DNA of 64,000 bases from Heterostelium album PN500 (taxonomy: Eukaryota > Evosea > Eumycetozoa > Acytosteliales > Acytosteliaceae): the NCBI RefSeq assembly GCF_000004825.1, contig NW_008805068.1:1054001-1118000 (forward strand), written 5' to 3'. The notes under the pieces were generated by a model. The model searched no databases, was not told where the DNA came from, and was given only the letters and a program-made list of their open reading frames with translations. A program made the translations under genes and the position numbers. Shown piece after piece: positions 35,612 to 45,694 of this stretch. Each line of letters starts with the position of its first letter. Positions within the stretch are counted from its first letter, which is position 1.

Positions 35612-37066
35612 TTAAAAAGTTGAAAAAGATATACCAGATCTATAGGTACAACCCTTGATTGTACCAACAAAATAGAAATTTAGACATTCCATTACAACAG
35701 CCTCTGGCATTGATGATAATAATACAAAAGCACTTGATTTTGGTGGAATGCGATCGGCTATTAAAGGTGACATATACATTGTATGATTGTAATCACCACG
35801 ATGATCGAATCCCGTTATTTGAAACTCAACCGTAAATCTACCATCGTATGTCCAACTTCTCTTTATCTTGGCAATAGTTACATCTGCTTTAACAAATTCG
35901 TCTGCAGACCAAATAACATCTGGGTAGCCATAGTATTTAGCACATCTCATATTAAATGAACAGAATGCTCTTCTCTCCGTTCTGAGAGTTCTCTCACGAG
36001 TAACATTTGGCCATACCTCTGCAATTAGGAAATTACTTCTAAGCGGTCGTTGTCCATCCCAATCACCGTTCTTTGACTCTGATAGGTAGCTATTTTCATC
36101 TTGACTCTCCAATGGGTTGTTGAAAAATCCATAGAGAACCTTTCCAAGTTCATTTCTACTAACCATTGCCCAATCGGACGAGCAGTCTACATCCCTTGGA
36201 ATCGGTAGTTGTAGATATCGACCACCTCCAACCCAATACTTTTGAACAAATGGTTGATACCGAGTGTCATTTGTATATAGAACTAATGTTCCATTCTCCA
36301 AATTCAGAGTATATCGATACCTTGTAGAACCAACAGGATGTGTTAAAATAACTCTTCTCTCCTTTCCTGAGGTAAAAGGGTTACCTAAAATCATCGCGCC
36401 AAAACCCTCCTCTGTAACAGTGAAGTAGTCTCTTCCATTTGTAATGAATTGACCGACACTAAGTTTATTGTTGCTGGATTTCGAATCAAGATAACTTCCA
36501 GGAATCAAACTTACACGGAAGCCTCTTTGCTCACCAAATCTTCCCCATACCATTTGAAAGTCATCGTTTAGTATGACTATTCCCCAATCTCGATTGTATG
36601 CACCTTCTTGAAGAACTGTAAAGTATCTTCCACCCAATTTCTGTGAATTCGAACACCAATAATCAGTACCACTGGCAACTACACATAGATTGGAGTCATT
36701 TTTCATCAGCAAATGATAATCAGTTCTCTCTGCAAATTTCGGTGTTGTAAATACATTGAATCCTCGATAACCTAGTATAATTTGTCCATATTCATTCAAA
36801 TGGAAACTCACAGCCAAACTGGGAGAGAATACTCTATTTGTCGACAAAGAACTTTCATTCATTGAATCCAATGTGCATCCTGGTGTTAATGGAATACTTT
36901 TTGGGTTATAATCCAATGTAATAGGTGATAACAATGGCTGATTGATTGGTCTCTCAGAAGAAGATTCGGCATCGGCATAGGCATAGGCACATACAAAACT
37001 ATTATTTATAAAATGTACAAAAATAAAATAATAAATAACTATTGAAAATGTACTATAACTATTCAT
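35612..37066 (-). CDS. Secreted bulb-lectin-like protein, copy 2
   Basis: A single-exon 484-aa paralogue of the protein at 33469-34875, on the same strand. ATG at 37066; signal peptide (YYFIFVHFI), probably cut near the AYAYADA stretch. It has the same two B-lectin-like stretches (DSNLCVVASG, FQMVWGRFGE; NGTLVLYTND) and the same C-terminal domain (CSFNMRCAKYYGYPDVIW). The C-termini of the pair are nearly the same (YRSGISF-x-TF), whereas the first 130 residues differ more. Tandem duplication followed by divergence is the simplest history. Extracellular carbohydrate binding is inferred. Confidence 0.75.
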   Translation of the reverse strand: MNSYSTFSIVIYYFIFVHFINNSFVCAYAYADAESSSERPINQPLLSPITLDYNPKSIPLTPGCTLDSMNESSLSTNRVFSPSLAVSFHLNEYGQIILGYRGFNVFTTPKFAERTDYHLLMKNDSNLCVVASGTDYWCSNSQKLGGRYFTVLQEGAYNRDWGIVILNDDFQMVWGRFGEQRGFRVSLIPGSYLDSKSSNNKLSVGQFITNGRDYFTVTEEGFGAMILGNPFTSGKERRVILTHPVGSTRYRYTLNLENGTLVLYTNDTRYQPFVQKYWVGGGRYLQLPIPRDVDCSSDWAMVSRNELGKVLYGFFNNPLESQDENSYLSESKNGDWDGQRPLRSNFLIAEVWPNVTRERTLRTERRAFCSFNMRCAKYYGYPDVIWSADEFVKADVTIAKIKRSWTYDGRFTVEFQITGFDHRGDYNHTMYMSPLIADRIPPKSSAFVLLSSMPEAVVMECLNFYFVGTIKGCTYRSGISFSTF

Positions 37067-37463
37067 ATTTCAAAAGTGAAGAAAGAAGCTTTTTATTTAT
37101 TTACCTGACTGATAAATACAAATCACATGTGATTAAAAATAGTATCTATTTAAGTCATGAATATAATAATTTCAAACTATCTATCGTACAGTTAAAAATA
37201 AAATAAAATTAAACATTTTATTGGATTAGATTAGGTGATTGGTTATTTTTAATAATCTACATTAAAATCTAAAAGAAACAATCATTTTATTTGTAGGGAA
37301 CAATCAAACCACACCGATACGATTTATATTTTGATTGTTTATATCATTAATTAAAAAAAAAAAAAAAGAAATTTGATTTAAATATGGGCGTTATAAATAT
37401 ATATTTACATAATTTGTTTTATATAGTCTGATTATTGTTTGTTTGACTGACTTGATTTGCTTG
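37067..37463. other. Intergenic spacer
   Basis: About 0.4 kb of AT-rich DNA with A-runs near 37352. It holds the promoter of lectin copy 2 and the 3' end of the CH-domain gene. Nothing else is seen. Confidence 0.4.
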
Positions 37464-39029
37464 TTATTGTTGATTTGAAGTAGGTATAGTATTTGTTGTT
37501 GTTGTTGTTGTTGTTGTTGTGGTTGTCGATATGACTGAGAAAATAGAAGATACATTTAGTTTGTCATGATTCTCTACGAATAGAATCATCCATATCATTA
37601 CCAAAATTAAATATAATATAATAAACATAAGTGTCTTTAAAATTGTCTTTATCGATGATTGATTACTGTTGTTCTTTTTGTTCTTTATGATTGGTTTTGT
37701 GTGTTTAATGTTTGTATTCTGTACTATTGGTTGGTATGATGTCGATGTCTTAAAACTATTATTATTGCTATTATTATTATTGTTGTTATATGTTGAATGA
37801 TAATGATTATTACTACTACTACTACTACTATTATAACTATTATTATTATTATTATTATTGCTGTATATATTTAAATTTGATGTTTGATGATTATTTATAT
37901 CGTTTAGTTTCATAAGTGATGGATACAATGGTTTATAAGGTGAAGCTACAGTCGTTGATGATGATGATGATGATGAATGATTGTGTGTATTTTGTTTGAA
38001 AGGTGACATGATCGAATGATTTAAATGATTATCTAGTAGGCTTGATGAGAATGAAGATGATGATCTTCTCACAGGCGATGTCAATACCGCCGCTGTTTTG
38101 ATAGCGGTCATCGTTGACATTTCATTCTTATCAAACAATCTTTCATTATTACTGCCATTGCTTGTCGATGTTGATTTAGGTGTTGCCAAAGGAGTGCTTG
38201 CTGTCATCGATAGATCGAACTGGTCGTGTCCAATGTCAGTGCCAGATGATGTTGATGACGATGCCAATGGTGTGAACAAAGGTGAAGGTGCGCTCGACAA
38301 TAGCTTTGGTGTATTTATCACTGTTGTTCTGGTGTGAGAGGTGTCGAGAATCGACAGGTTGTTACTCTCGTAGGCGTTCGACGACGACACTTGCAGCTGA
38401 ATAGTGGGTTGACCGTTTATGATATCGGAGGGTAACGATTCGATTAGATACTCAGAGATCGGTGCCATGTCGGTGGCGTTGCCGTCTACCTCCAACTCTA
38501 GATGCGCTCTTGCCATCTCCTCCAAAGTGAACTCTTGCTTTCGCTTCAATCTTCGCTTGGCCAGCTTGTCATCGAGCATCTCAATCAAACAATAGAGACA
38601 AGCTACCACTCTTGCCGGATTCTTATTCTCAAACAAATCCAACGTCTGAAATACTATCGGTACCTTTATAATCTGACATTGCCTAATGAATTCCGATATA
38701 TTTTGTATACGATGATAAAAGAATTTATTCTTTAAAGAATGAATGAATGAATGAAAGAAGAAGGGTAAGTTAATTAATTGTTATTTTTGTACAATTTAAT
38801 TATCTACACATACAGTTGGATATACAATATTTTCAATTGAATTTGGAAAGTAAATATTGATTAATCTACATAGGATGGTACCGTCTGCAACCAACTCTAT
38901 GATATCATCGGTGTGATTGTTGATTGGTTCATTATTCTTCTCGAAACAATCTTTTATCCATTCGAATATCTTTGTTCTTCTTTCAAGATAGATTCTAGCA
39001 GCTCTATCTTTTCTTTGTTGTGTGAACAT
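37464..39029 (-). CDS. Calponin-homology protein with C-terminal membrane anchor
   Basis: Two exons, 39029-38814 and 38729-37464 (84-nt intron, phase 0), give 493 aa. One CH domain spans about 8-130: IFEWIKDCFE, then IIELVADGTILCRLIN, and after the splice NISEFIRQCQIIKVP and LFENKNPARVVACLYCL. A long low-complexity Ser/Asn linker (about 180-420) follows, with poly-Asn and poly-Ser. A single hydrophobic helix, LMFIILYLILVMIWMILFV (about 438-456), sits near the end, followed by about 35 residues rich in Thr. The CH domain suggests actin or signalling-scaffold binding. There is no signal peptide, so this would be a tail-anchored protein facing the cytosol. Confidence 0.82.
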
Positions 39030-39366
39030 CTGTCAATTTATCTTGGAAATCTAACAAAATCAACAAAACAAAATAAATAAATAAATAAAATAAATAAAAA
39101 CTTAAATTAATTTAAAATATATATATATTTAGAATGAATAATCATTTAATCACACATAATATAATTAATGGTGATCGTTTTTTTTTTTGGTGTGTTTTGT
39201 TTATTTTGAATTTTAATTGTGTCCTTTTTTGGAGGGTTTTGAAGTTAATCATTTTTTTTTTTTAAGTAACGGATAAAATATTTTTTTTCAAATAAATTTT
39301 CTTTGAATATATTATTTTAATATTATTATTATTTGTACATAAATTATATATTAATTTTATTTTAAT
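39030..39366. other. Intergenic spacer
   Basis: AT-rich DNA with long T runs, holding the promoter of the CH gene and the 3' UTR of the aminotransferase gene. Nothing else is seen. Confidence 0.4.
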
Positions 39367-41246
39367 TTATTTGTATTTGGCCATGAAATTCTTGTGGAAA
39401 TCAGCGATTCTGGTGCATACACCTTGGATGGCTTGTTCGGATGGCAAGAAAGTGGTTCTGAAATGATAGGTTCCGTCCTTTTGACCGAATCCAGAACCTG
39501 GAACAACACAGATACCGGTTGCTTCCAACAATTGGATGCAATAGTATGCGTCTGGTGCCTTACCGTTGGCCTTTGCCTCTTCGATGGCACGGGCTGGCAA
39601 ACGAATCTGTGGGAATGCGTACATGGCACCCTCTGGTTGGTTGCAAGTGACTCCCTCGAGACCGTTGAGTGCAGCGGCCAAGAGATTGGCACGACGCTTC
39701 AACGAGTCAAAGATGGTGTCACGCTCCTTGACGTAGGTGTCGTACGATTGCTCACCTGCGACGGGTGGACGTACCATCAGGTCGACGACGATCTGTCCGG
39801 TGACGTTTGGACAGAGACCGATCGATGCAAGCTTGTAGATCTCGGCTTTGACTTCGTTAGTGATACCGTGGAGCTCCATGTAACCTCCACGCTTTCCACA
39901 CTCTCCAACGAATCCCTTGGAGACCGAGTGGAACGATACCAATTCCAATCCCTCGACTTCCTTACCCATGTCCATGACGACCTTCTTGAAGGAGACGAAT
40001 GGCTTGGTTTCCTTTACGTATACATTCTCTTGGTAGACCTCGTCGGCCAACAAAACAATACGCTTTCTATGACAGAATGCGACAATCTCACGCATGTTGG
40101 CAGCATCCAAAGTCTGACCGGTTGGATTACCTGGATTGATGATGACCAAAGCACGTGGAGTGATACCCTTGGAGACGGCATCGTTGTAGCTACGCTCCAA
40201 CTCTGAAGCTTCCAAACCCCAACCGGACTCCTCGTTGAGATAGTATCCAAGTTGCGAACCACCGTACAACTCGATGGTGGCGGAATATAATGGGTATTGT
40301 GGAATGGGGATCATGATACCGTCGGAACGGTCACGAATCAACAAACGCAACATACGTTGAACGGCAACAGAGGCACCGTCTGTCAAGAAAATATTGGATG
40401 GGTCGGCGGCATGACCGTCACGTGACTCGATGAAGGCGGCAACCGACTTGAGAACTGAGGCGACACCCTGACTTCCAGAGTAGGCACCGGTGTTTCCGAT
40501 CGATGCCATCAACTCACGTGCACGAGCAATGGCGTCGGCTGGGAATACCTTATCGACGTGAGCAGAGTTCAATAACTCTGGACACTCACACAAAGCGAGA
40601 ACCTGACGGAAGAATGAAATTGGTTGTTGTTTCAATTGTTGTGGATTACCAATGTTACAGTAGACGATCTCATTGAATGGCAACAACTTGGTACCCTCCT
40701 TCTTTTGCTTCTCAAGCAAATGAGCAATGTTCTCTGCACGAATGACCAACTCACCACGAACTGCATATTGAGCAGTCTTTACAGTTGGACACATATTATC
40801 CAATGTCAATGATTTGGTATCTTTTCCAATCATAATAATAACAAAATAATAAAAAAGAGGTAAAAAAAAAATGGTAAAATTAGTTCTCTACATCGTTTTT
40901 ATACTAACAATAATAATTATTATGTAATTTAATATAATAAATAGAATAGATAGGTAGTAGAAGTTGTAGTTATAGTTATATATTATTTTCAAATTTCCAA
41001 TTTTATAATAATTGTTTATCAATTTCGAAAAATTTTGAATTTTAGTTATAATATGACCTAGGTAGATAGAATATGAAAAGATAAGACGATAAGATGTATA
41101 GCTAATGAATACTTACATGGTGTTGAAATATCTTGATTATCCATTTTAGTATTTAATATATTGTTTGTATTCAATGGAATAGTTGTTTGTGTGTTTGGTT
41201 TGATGTTTCCAAGTGTGCTGAGTAATTTGGTTGATCTTCTGAACAT
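39367..41246 (-). CDS. gpt: Alanine aminotransferase, mitochondrial, with alternative internal start
   Basis: Two exons, 41246-41117 and 40820-39367 (phase 1), give 527 aa. It converts alanine and 2-oxoglutarate to pyruvate and glutamate using pyridoxal phosphate. Exon 1 encodes a typical mitochondrial presequence (MFRRSTKLLSTLG). Exon 2 is a full class I/II aminotransferase of the ALT branch: SLTLDNM, AQYAVRGELVIRA, INPGNPTGQ, ADEVYQENVY and the PLP-lysine motif SFHSVSKGFVGECG (Lys near 345). The splice acceptor lies inside a frame that also opens with its own ATG at 40833, 13 bases upstream, giving a 488-aa form without the leader. Strong codon bias suggests high expression. Confidence 0.9.
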
Positions 41247-42184
41247 AATATAATATTTATTCTATGTAAAAATTGATTATGTGTGATTCCAATTTATTTG
41301 AACAAATCTTGAGTGTGAAATTTAAAAAACTTGAATTTTTTTTGATTTTGATGTTTCTTTTCTGCTTTTGGTTTTTTGATTAAAACCAGGTTTGTTTTTT
41401 TTTTTTAAAAAAAATAAAATAAAATTGAAAATAAATAAAAGATTCTAATCTTATTAATTTAATATTGAAAATGAATTAAAAATTTATATATAAAATTATC
41501 GATATTAAATTGATTATAATGATGTATGAATTAATTGATTATAATGTGATTAACAAAAAAAAAAAATTTTGAAATTGAAAAACTGAAAAAAATATATTTT
41601 TTTGTAAATAATTATAATTTTTTAGTTATAATTTGATAGGTTAACTAACTAAAGTAAATTTTATATTGTTTTGTTTGTATTTATAAACTTTGTTTCAATC
41701 AAATAACTGTTTTGTTTGTTTATTTTATTCAACGACAAGTATGACGGTAATAAATTGATATCATTTCATTATATTTGATGTAAAAAAAAAATCTTAAATT
41801 TTTTTTGTTTTTTTTTGTCATTTCATTTTTTGTTTTTAATCTTAAGAAAAAGGTGGGGTTGTTGAGAGGAACAACAAAAAATCCCTTCGTTTTTTTGTTG
41901 GCTGGGGTAATAATAATCAAAAAACACAATTTGTGACCCTTCAAATGTTGACCTGGTTTATTGGTCTACAATCCAACATAATAGTGACAACAAATTACTT
42001 TCCGTTTCAATCAAAATCATATCTGATTCAACTTTTTGTAATTAAATTATAATTTATTTATTGTTCAATTTCAAAAGAGATATTATTCATTAAAATTTTA
42101 ATTGTTAAAAATTATTAAATTGTATCTTTTTCAAAAGAATAAAATTAAAATTGTTTATTTTTTTTTATTTTTTTATTTTTTGTT

Positions 42185-42556
42185 TACCCCAAATAAGTGT
42201 TGCAAGTCAAAGTTCTACTTATATAGTACACAAGTAAGAATAACATTATTAGATAATTACTGAATGAAAAGAAAATTGGATTCATAAGAATAAATAAAAT
42301 GAGAAATTTGCAATTGAATTGAATCTTTGAAACGAATAATCGATTCGAATTATTGCAAAAATCACAATCTATATAATGAACAATAAAAATGTTTAAAAAG
42401 TTGTTGTTACAGAACTTAAGACCATCATCGCATAAATATTTGAGAAACAATAAACTCATTTATTTTTCATGTGAATTTTTTTTTTTGCATTTTAATTTTT
42501 GTTTTATTTTATGTAATTGTACCCTCAAACAAGTATTGTATGTCAAAGTTATACTT
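42185..42556. repeat. Imperfect direct repeat, about 36 bp, copies 335 bp apart
   Basis: 42185-42220 and 42520-42556 share TACCC, then AAGTxTTG and GTCAAAGTT, with about 80 percent identity by eye and one indel. With the neighbouring inverted repeat they suggest two decayed copies of one element. Confidence 0.55.
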
Positions 42557-42700
42557 GGATTTCTCCAAGTTGCAATGACATGATTTAAGATGGTCATACT
42601 GAATGAGTAGATAGATCCAACCAATCTTGTACGGATATGACCCGAACAACACCGAATATGTAGATCTGAAGATCTGCGATGATGGTCTTAAGTTCCGTAA
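42407..42700. repeat. Inverted repeat, 26 bp, 25 of 26 matching
   Basis: 42407-42432 (contains AGAACTTAAGACCATCATCG) is matched by the reverse complement of 42675-42700 with one mismatch. At 26 bp this is far beyond chance for the region and is GC-richer than its surroundings. Confidence 0.7.
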
Positions 42701-42992
42701 CATCTTTTTTGAATGTCAAGACAACATATTTCCATGTGATTCGTTCGTTACATGATTATGGTTTGAATTTATTTTAAAATTCTCGATCTGAAATTTGGTT
42801 TTTTTTTTTTTTTGATTTTTTTTTTGAACAAACTTAATGAAAAAAAAAAATCCCTTATGGGTGGATCAGTTTCTCCTTATGATAAATTTTCACAATTTAA
42901 AATCAGGACAGACAATATTTGTTTGCAGTAGTAGTTTTTTATTTATAGTATTTTTTAGCATTTTAATTTGTTTACAATAATGTTGACAGTGA

Positions 42993-44516
42993 TCAATCAT
43001 CGATGATTGCTTTACTCTTACTACCTCCACGATTATTTCTTACGGGTTCTTCTTCCTCAGAGTCATCGCCAAAGATATTGTTGCTACTACTGCTGCTACT
43101 GGATTTTGATGATGATGATTGTTTAATTTTCATTAGTTTTTTAGTTCGTTCACTATCGTCGTTTCTTGATCGCTTGTGAGATGACTTCTTTGATGCAGGC
43201 GAGTTGTCGATGAATTCGTCCATCGACGAACCCTCCTCCTCGTCGTACTCCTCGTCTTCGTCCTCCTCGTCGTAGTAGTCGTCGTCTTCTTCATCGTCAT
43301 TGATGAATCTATCCTCGTTGGAGTAGCCATATCCACTGTCCTCGTCCTGTTCTTGACCCTCGGTGAGGTATTTCGAGTCGAGACCGATCTTCTCGGCGTG
43401 ACTCTTCACCTTGTTCTCCTTGAGTCGACGCGATCTAATAATCTCGGCTTCGAAACGCTCCTTTGCCTCCTTGTCTTTCTCGGGATCGATCGTTGTCTGA
43501 ATGGTCTTGATACGTCCGACCTTCTTCGATCTGGAGGTGGCAGACTCTGCCAGACGACGATGTACCTTACTGGTGATATCGGTCGGACGGATGTTGAGAC
43601 GCGAGTCAAGCTTGCCTTCGCACTCGAGGAAGCCGTCCTGCGACGAATAGATATAGATATGGTCACCACCGAGTTCGTGCTCCTTAACCTCGAGCACCTC
43701 ATTACCGATGAACAGATGCGACGAACCGTCTTCCCATCTCACGAATCTCGTGTTTGACTCTTTCATTTCGACACCACCCTCACCGACACCCCAACGCCAT
43801 CTAATGACCGATTCAACATTGCTTTTTCTTCTCTCTACAGGTTCATCTTCATTGAACGTCTTTATAGAAAATGGTTGTGGTTGAATACCCAATATATTTA
43901 ATACTTTTAATTTCATTAGCTGTGTATAGTAAACAAAGCACATATATTAATATATAAATAGTTGTTTAACTATAGATAAAGTCATTGTTATACGAAAACA
44001 TACTTTTGATCTTCTTGGTAATGGATCTTTATTTATATGAACCAAGTTAATTGGTGGTCCAATGACATCTTTTTCTTCTTCTTCTTCTCCTTCTGCCATT
44101 CCATCGTCATATCCGTACTCGCTGTCTCGCTCTACTCTGCTTTTCGATGAGGAATACGAGGATTGATGTTCTGCTATATCGTCTTCATCTTCATCCTCTG
44201 CAGGTGCATCGTCTTCCTCACCTCTGTTTCTTCTTCTTTTTGCTTCTTTCTCTCTTCTTCTTTTCTCTTTTCTTTCTCTACGCTCCTCTTTTGATTCTTT
44301 CTTTTTCTTTCTAGGTTCATCCTCTTGTTGTTCATCGTCGTCTACAGCTTTCTCATCATTATCTGAATCATCTCTCTTCTTGTCTTGTGATCTATCTATA
44401 TCGCTGTCATCTTCTTTATCACTATAGTTATTGTTTACTTTGTTGTTGTTGTTGGTAGTAGTTGTAGTAGTACTAACAATATCATCTTCGTCACTTCCAA
44501 ACTCAACGTCACTCAT
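42993..44516 (-). CDS. leo1: RNA polymerase-associated protein Leo1 (Paf1 complex)
   Basis: Two exons, 44516-44004 and 43919-42993 (84-nt intron, phase 0), give 479 aa. The N-terminus is an acidic and basic low-complexity region (poly-Thr/Asn, then KKRDDSDND and KRRREKEAKRRR). The conserved Leo1 domain (about 155-350) spans the intron: PINLVHINKDPLPRRSK, then IRWRWGVGEGGVEMKESNTR, RFVRWEDGSSHLFIGNEV, and KVHRRLAESATSRSKKVGRI. The tail is acidic (DDEEDDDYYDEEDEDEE), then basic and Ser-rich. Leo1 acts in the nucleus with Paf1, Ctr9, Cdc73 and Rtf1 in elongation and histone modification. Length and domain order match the family. Confidence 0.92.
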
Positions 44517-44926
44517 CTTATATATGAAGTATATATATATATATATTAAACAAATCTAATATAAACTAACTAAGTAAAGTAAAGTAAAGTGAAGTGAACA
44601 ACAATGAATAAATCAAATGTGACAGTTATAAATTCAAAAAAAAAAAAAAAAGACAAAAAAAACAAAAATTGTATTAAATTTTAAGACGTATTTTTATTGG
44701 GAGTGGTTTTTAGTGTTGGCGATGCGCTGTTTGTTTTAGTGTGTTGCGATATGTTGGAGATTGTTTGTTTGTAAGAGTAATGTTGTTGGTTTTATAGTTG
44801 TAGTTTTGAAGTGTTGAAGTGTATGGTTGTAGTTGTTGAGTGGTGGTGATGATGATGGTGATTAATAAATAATTGTTGATGTTTCTAATTATAAATGTAA
44901 AACTTGGTGTTACGCTAAACGGTTGT
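44517..44926. other. Intergenic spacer
   Basis: About 0.4 kb. It has TA repeats just before the Leo1 start, AAGTAAAGTAAAGT repeats near 44572, an A-run near 44640, and then GT-rich DNA that is probably 3' UTR of the next gene. No gene is seen. Confidence 0.4.
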
Positions 44927-45694
44927 TTAGTTGTGGAAGGATACACTATCACCTGGACGTGGTACGAGGACATCACGATCTTGATAGGTACGCAAGTTTT
45001 CAGTTTGGAAACGATCAGAGGCAGTGGTCTCATTGACGTAACCTTGGTTGAGAGTGTTACGGTGAGATTCACGGTAGTATTCTTGTGGAGCATTACGATC
45101 GAGGTATGGATCACGACGTTCGGTTTGGTAGTTTGAACGGTAGTCGGCGTACATAGTTCCTCTCTTCTTTGCGCGATGACGTCTCCAGGCGAGAATGGCA
45201 GATACGATACCAGCTAAAATGATGAAACCACCAACGACTGAACCGATGATGACACCAGCCAATTTACCACCATGTAGACCACGGTGTCCAGGCTTCTTAG
45301 TAGCATTTACTTGATTGAAACCAACGTTGTTTGAACCCAAATGACCATTGGTAAAGTCATCGTATGAATCCCATGAGTAACCATTTGCTTGTTCTAAATA
45401 TTACAATAGTTTTATATGTTAATATGATTATATAATAACAATCGATTAATTAATAAACTTACTAATGTATGAACCTGCAGCTCTACCACGGTTCCAATTG
45501 TAGACGTTTGCTTGACGTGAGTTCCAGATTGAACTGCCTCCGCCGCTTTGAACGAATCCCTGTCTACCGTAGGCTGTAGCCCAGTTATTGTAACTTGATC
45601 CCAAGAGCGCTTGGTCATTTAATATGGTGTTTAATTGTGCTGAGACACAAGTGAGTGTCACAAGTCCAACCAAAACCAGAGTTGTGGCTTTCAT
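44927..45694 (-). CDS. Type I single-pass membrane protein, unknown
   Basis: Two exons, 45694-45463 and 45393-44927 (69-nt intron, phase 1), give 232 aa. The N-terminus is a clear signal peptide (TTLVLVGLVTLTCVSAQ). The ectodomain (about 20-115) is rich in Asn, Gly, Trp and Tyr (YNNWATAYGRQ, NVYNWNRG) and has few Cys. A glycine-rich transmembrane helix (LAGVIIGSVVGGFIILAGIV, about 119-142) is followed by a basic stop-transfer stretch (WRRHRAKKR) and an 85-residue tail with several Tyr. Strong codon bias suggests high expression. I do not recognise a family. The small G-x-x-x-G spacing in the helix suggests dimerisation (inference). Confidence 0.82.

Larger units (their letters stand above)
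41247..42992. other. 1.75-kb non-coding region with degenerate repeats
   Basis: The longest gap in the second half of the window. It is AT-rich with several A/T homopolymers. A 26-bp inverted repeat and a 36-bp direct repeat (listed separately) fall at 42185-42700. The open frames here either lack ATG or overlap the repeats. It holds the promoter of gpt and the 3' end of Leo1. Confidence 0.5.

Noticed and set aside
39394-40206. 270-codon plus-strand frame over alanine aminotransferase
   Set aside because: It arises from strong codon bias on the opposite strand. The minus-strand product is a complete conserved enzyme.
41729-41944. 71-codon minus-strand frame
   Set aside because: It opens with TTG, not ATG, is Lys/Phe-rich from A/T runs, and has no splice signals that would supply a start.
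42184-42703. Two minus-strand frames (91 and 64 codons) over the repeats
   Set aside because: They overlap the direct and inverted repeats and have no coherent protein features. A decayed element is a better explanation.
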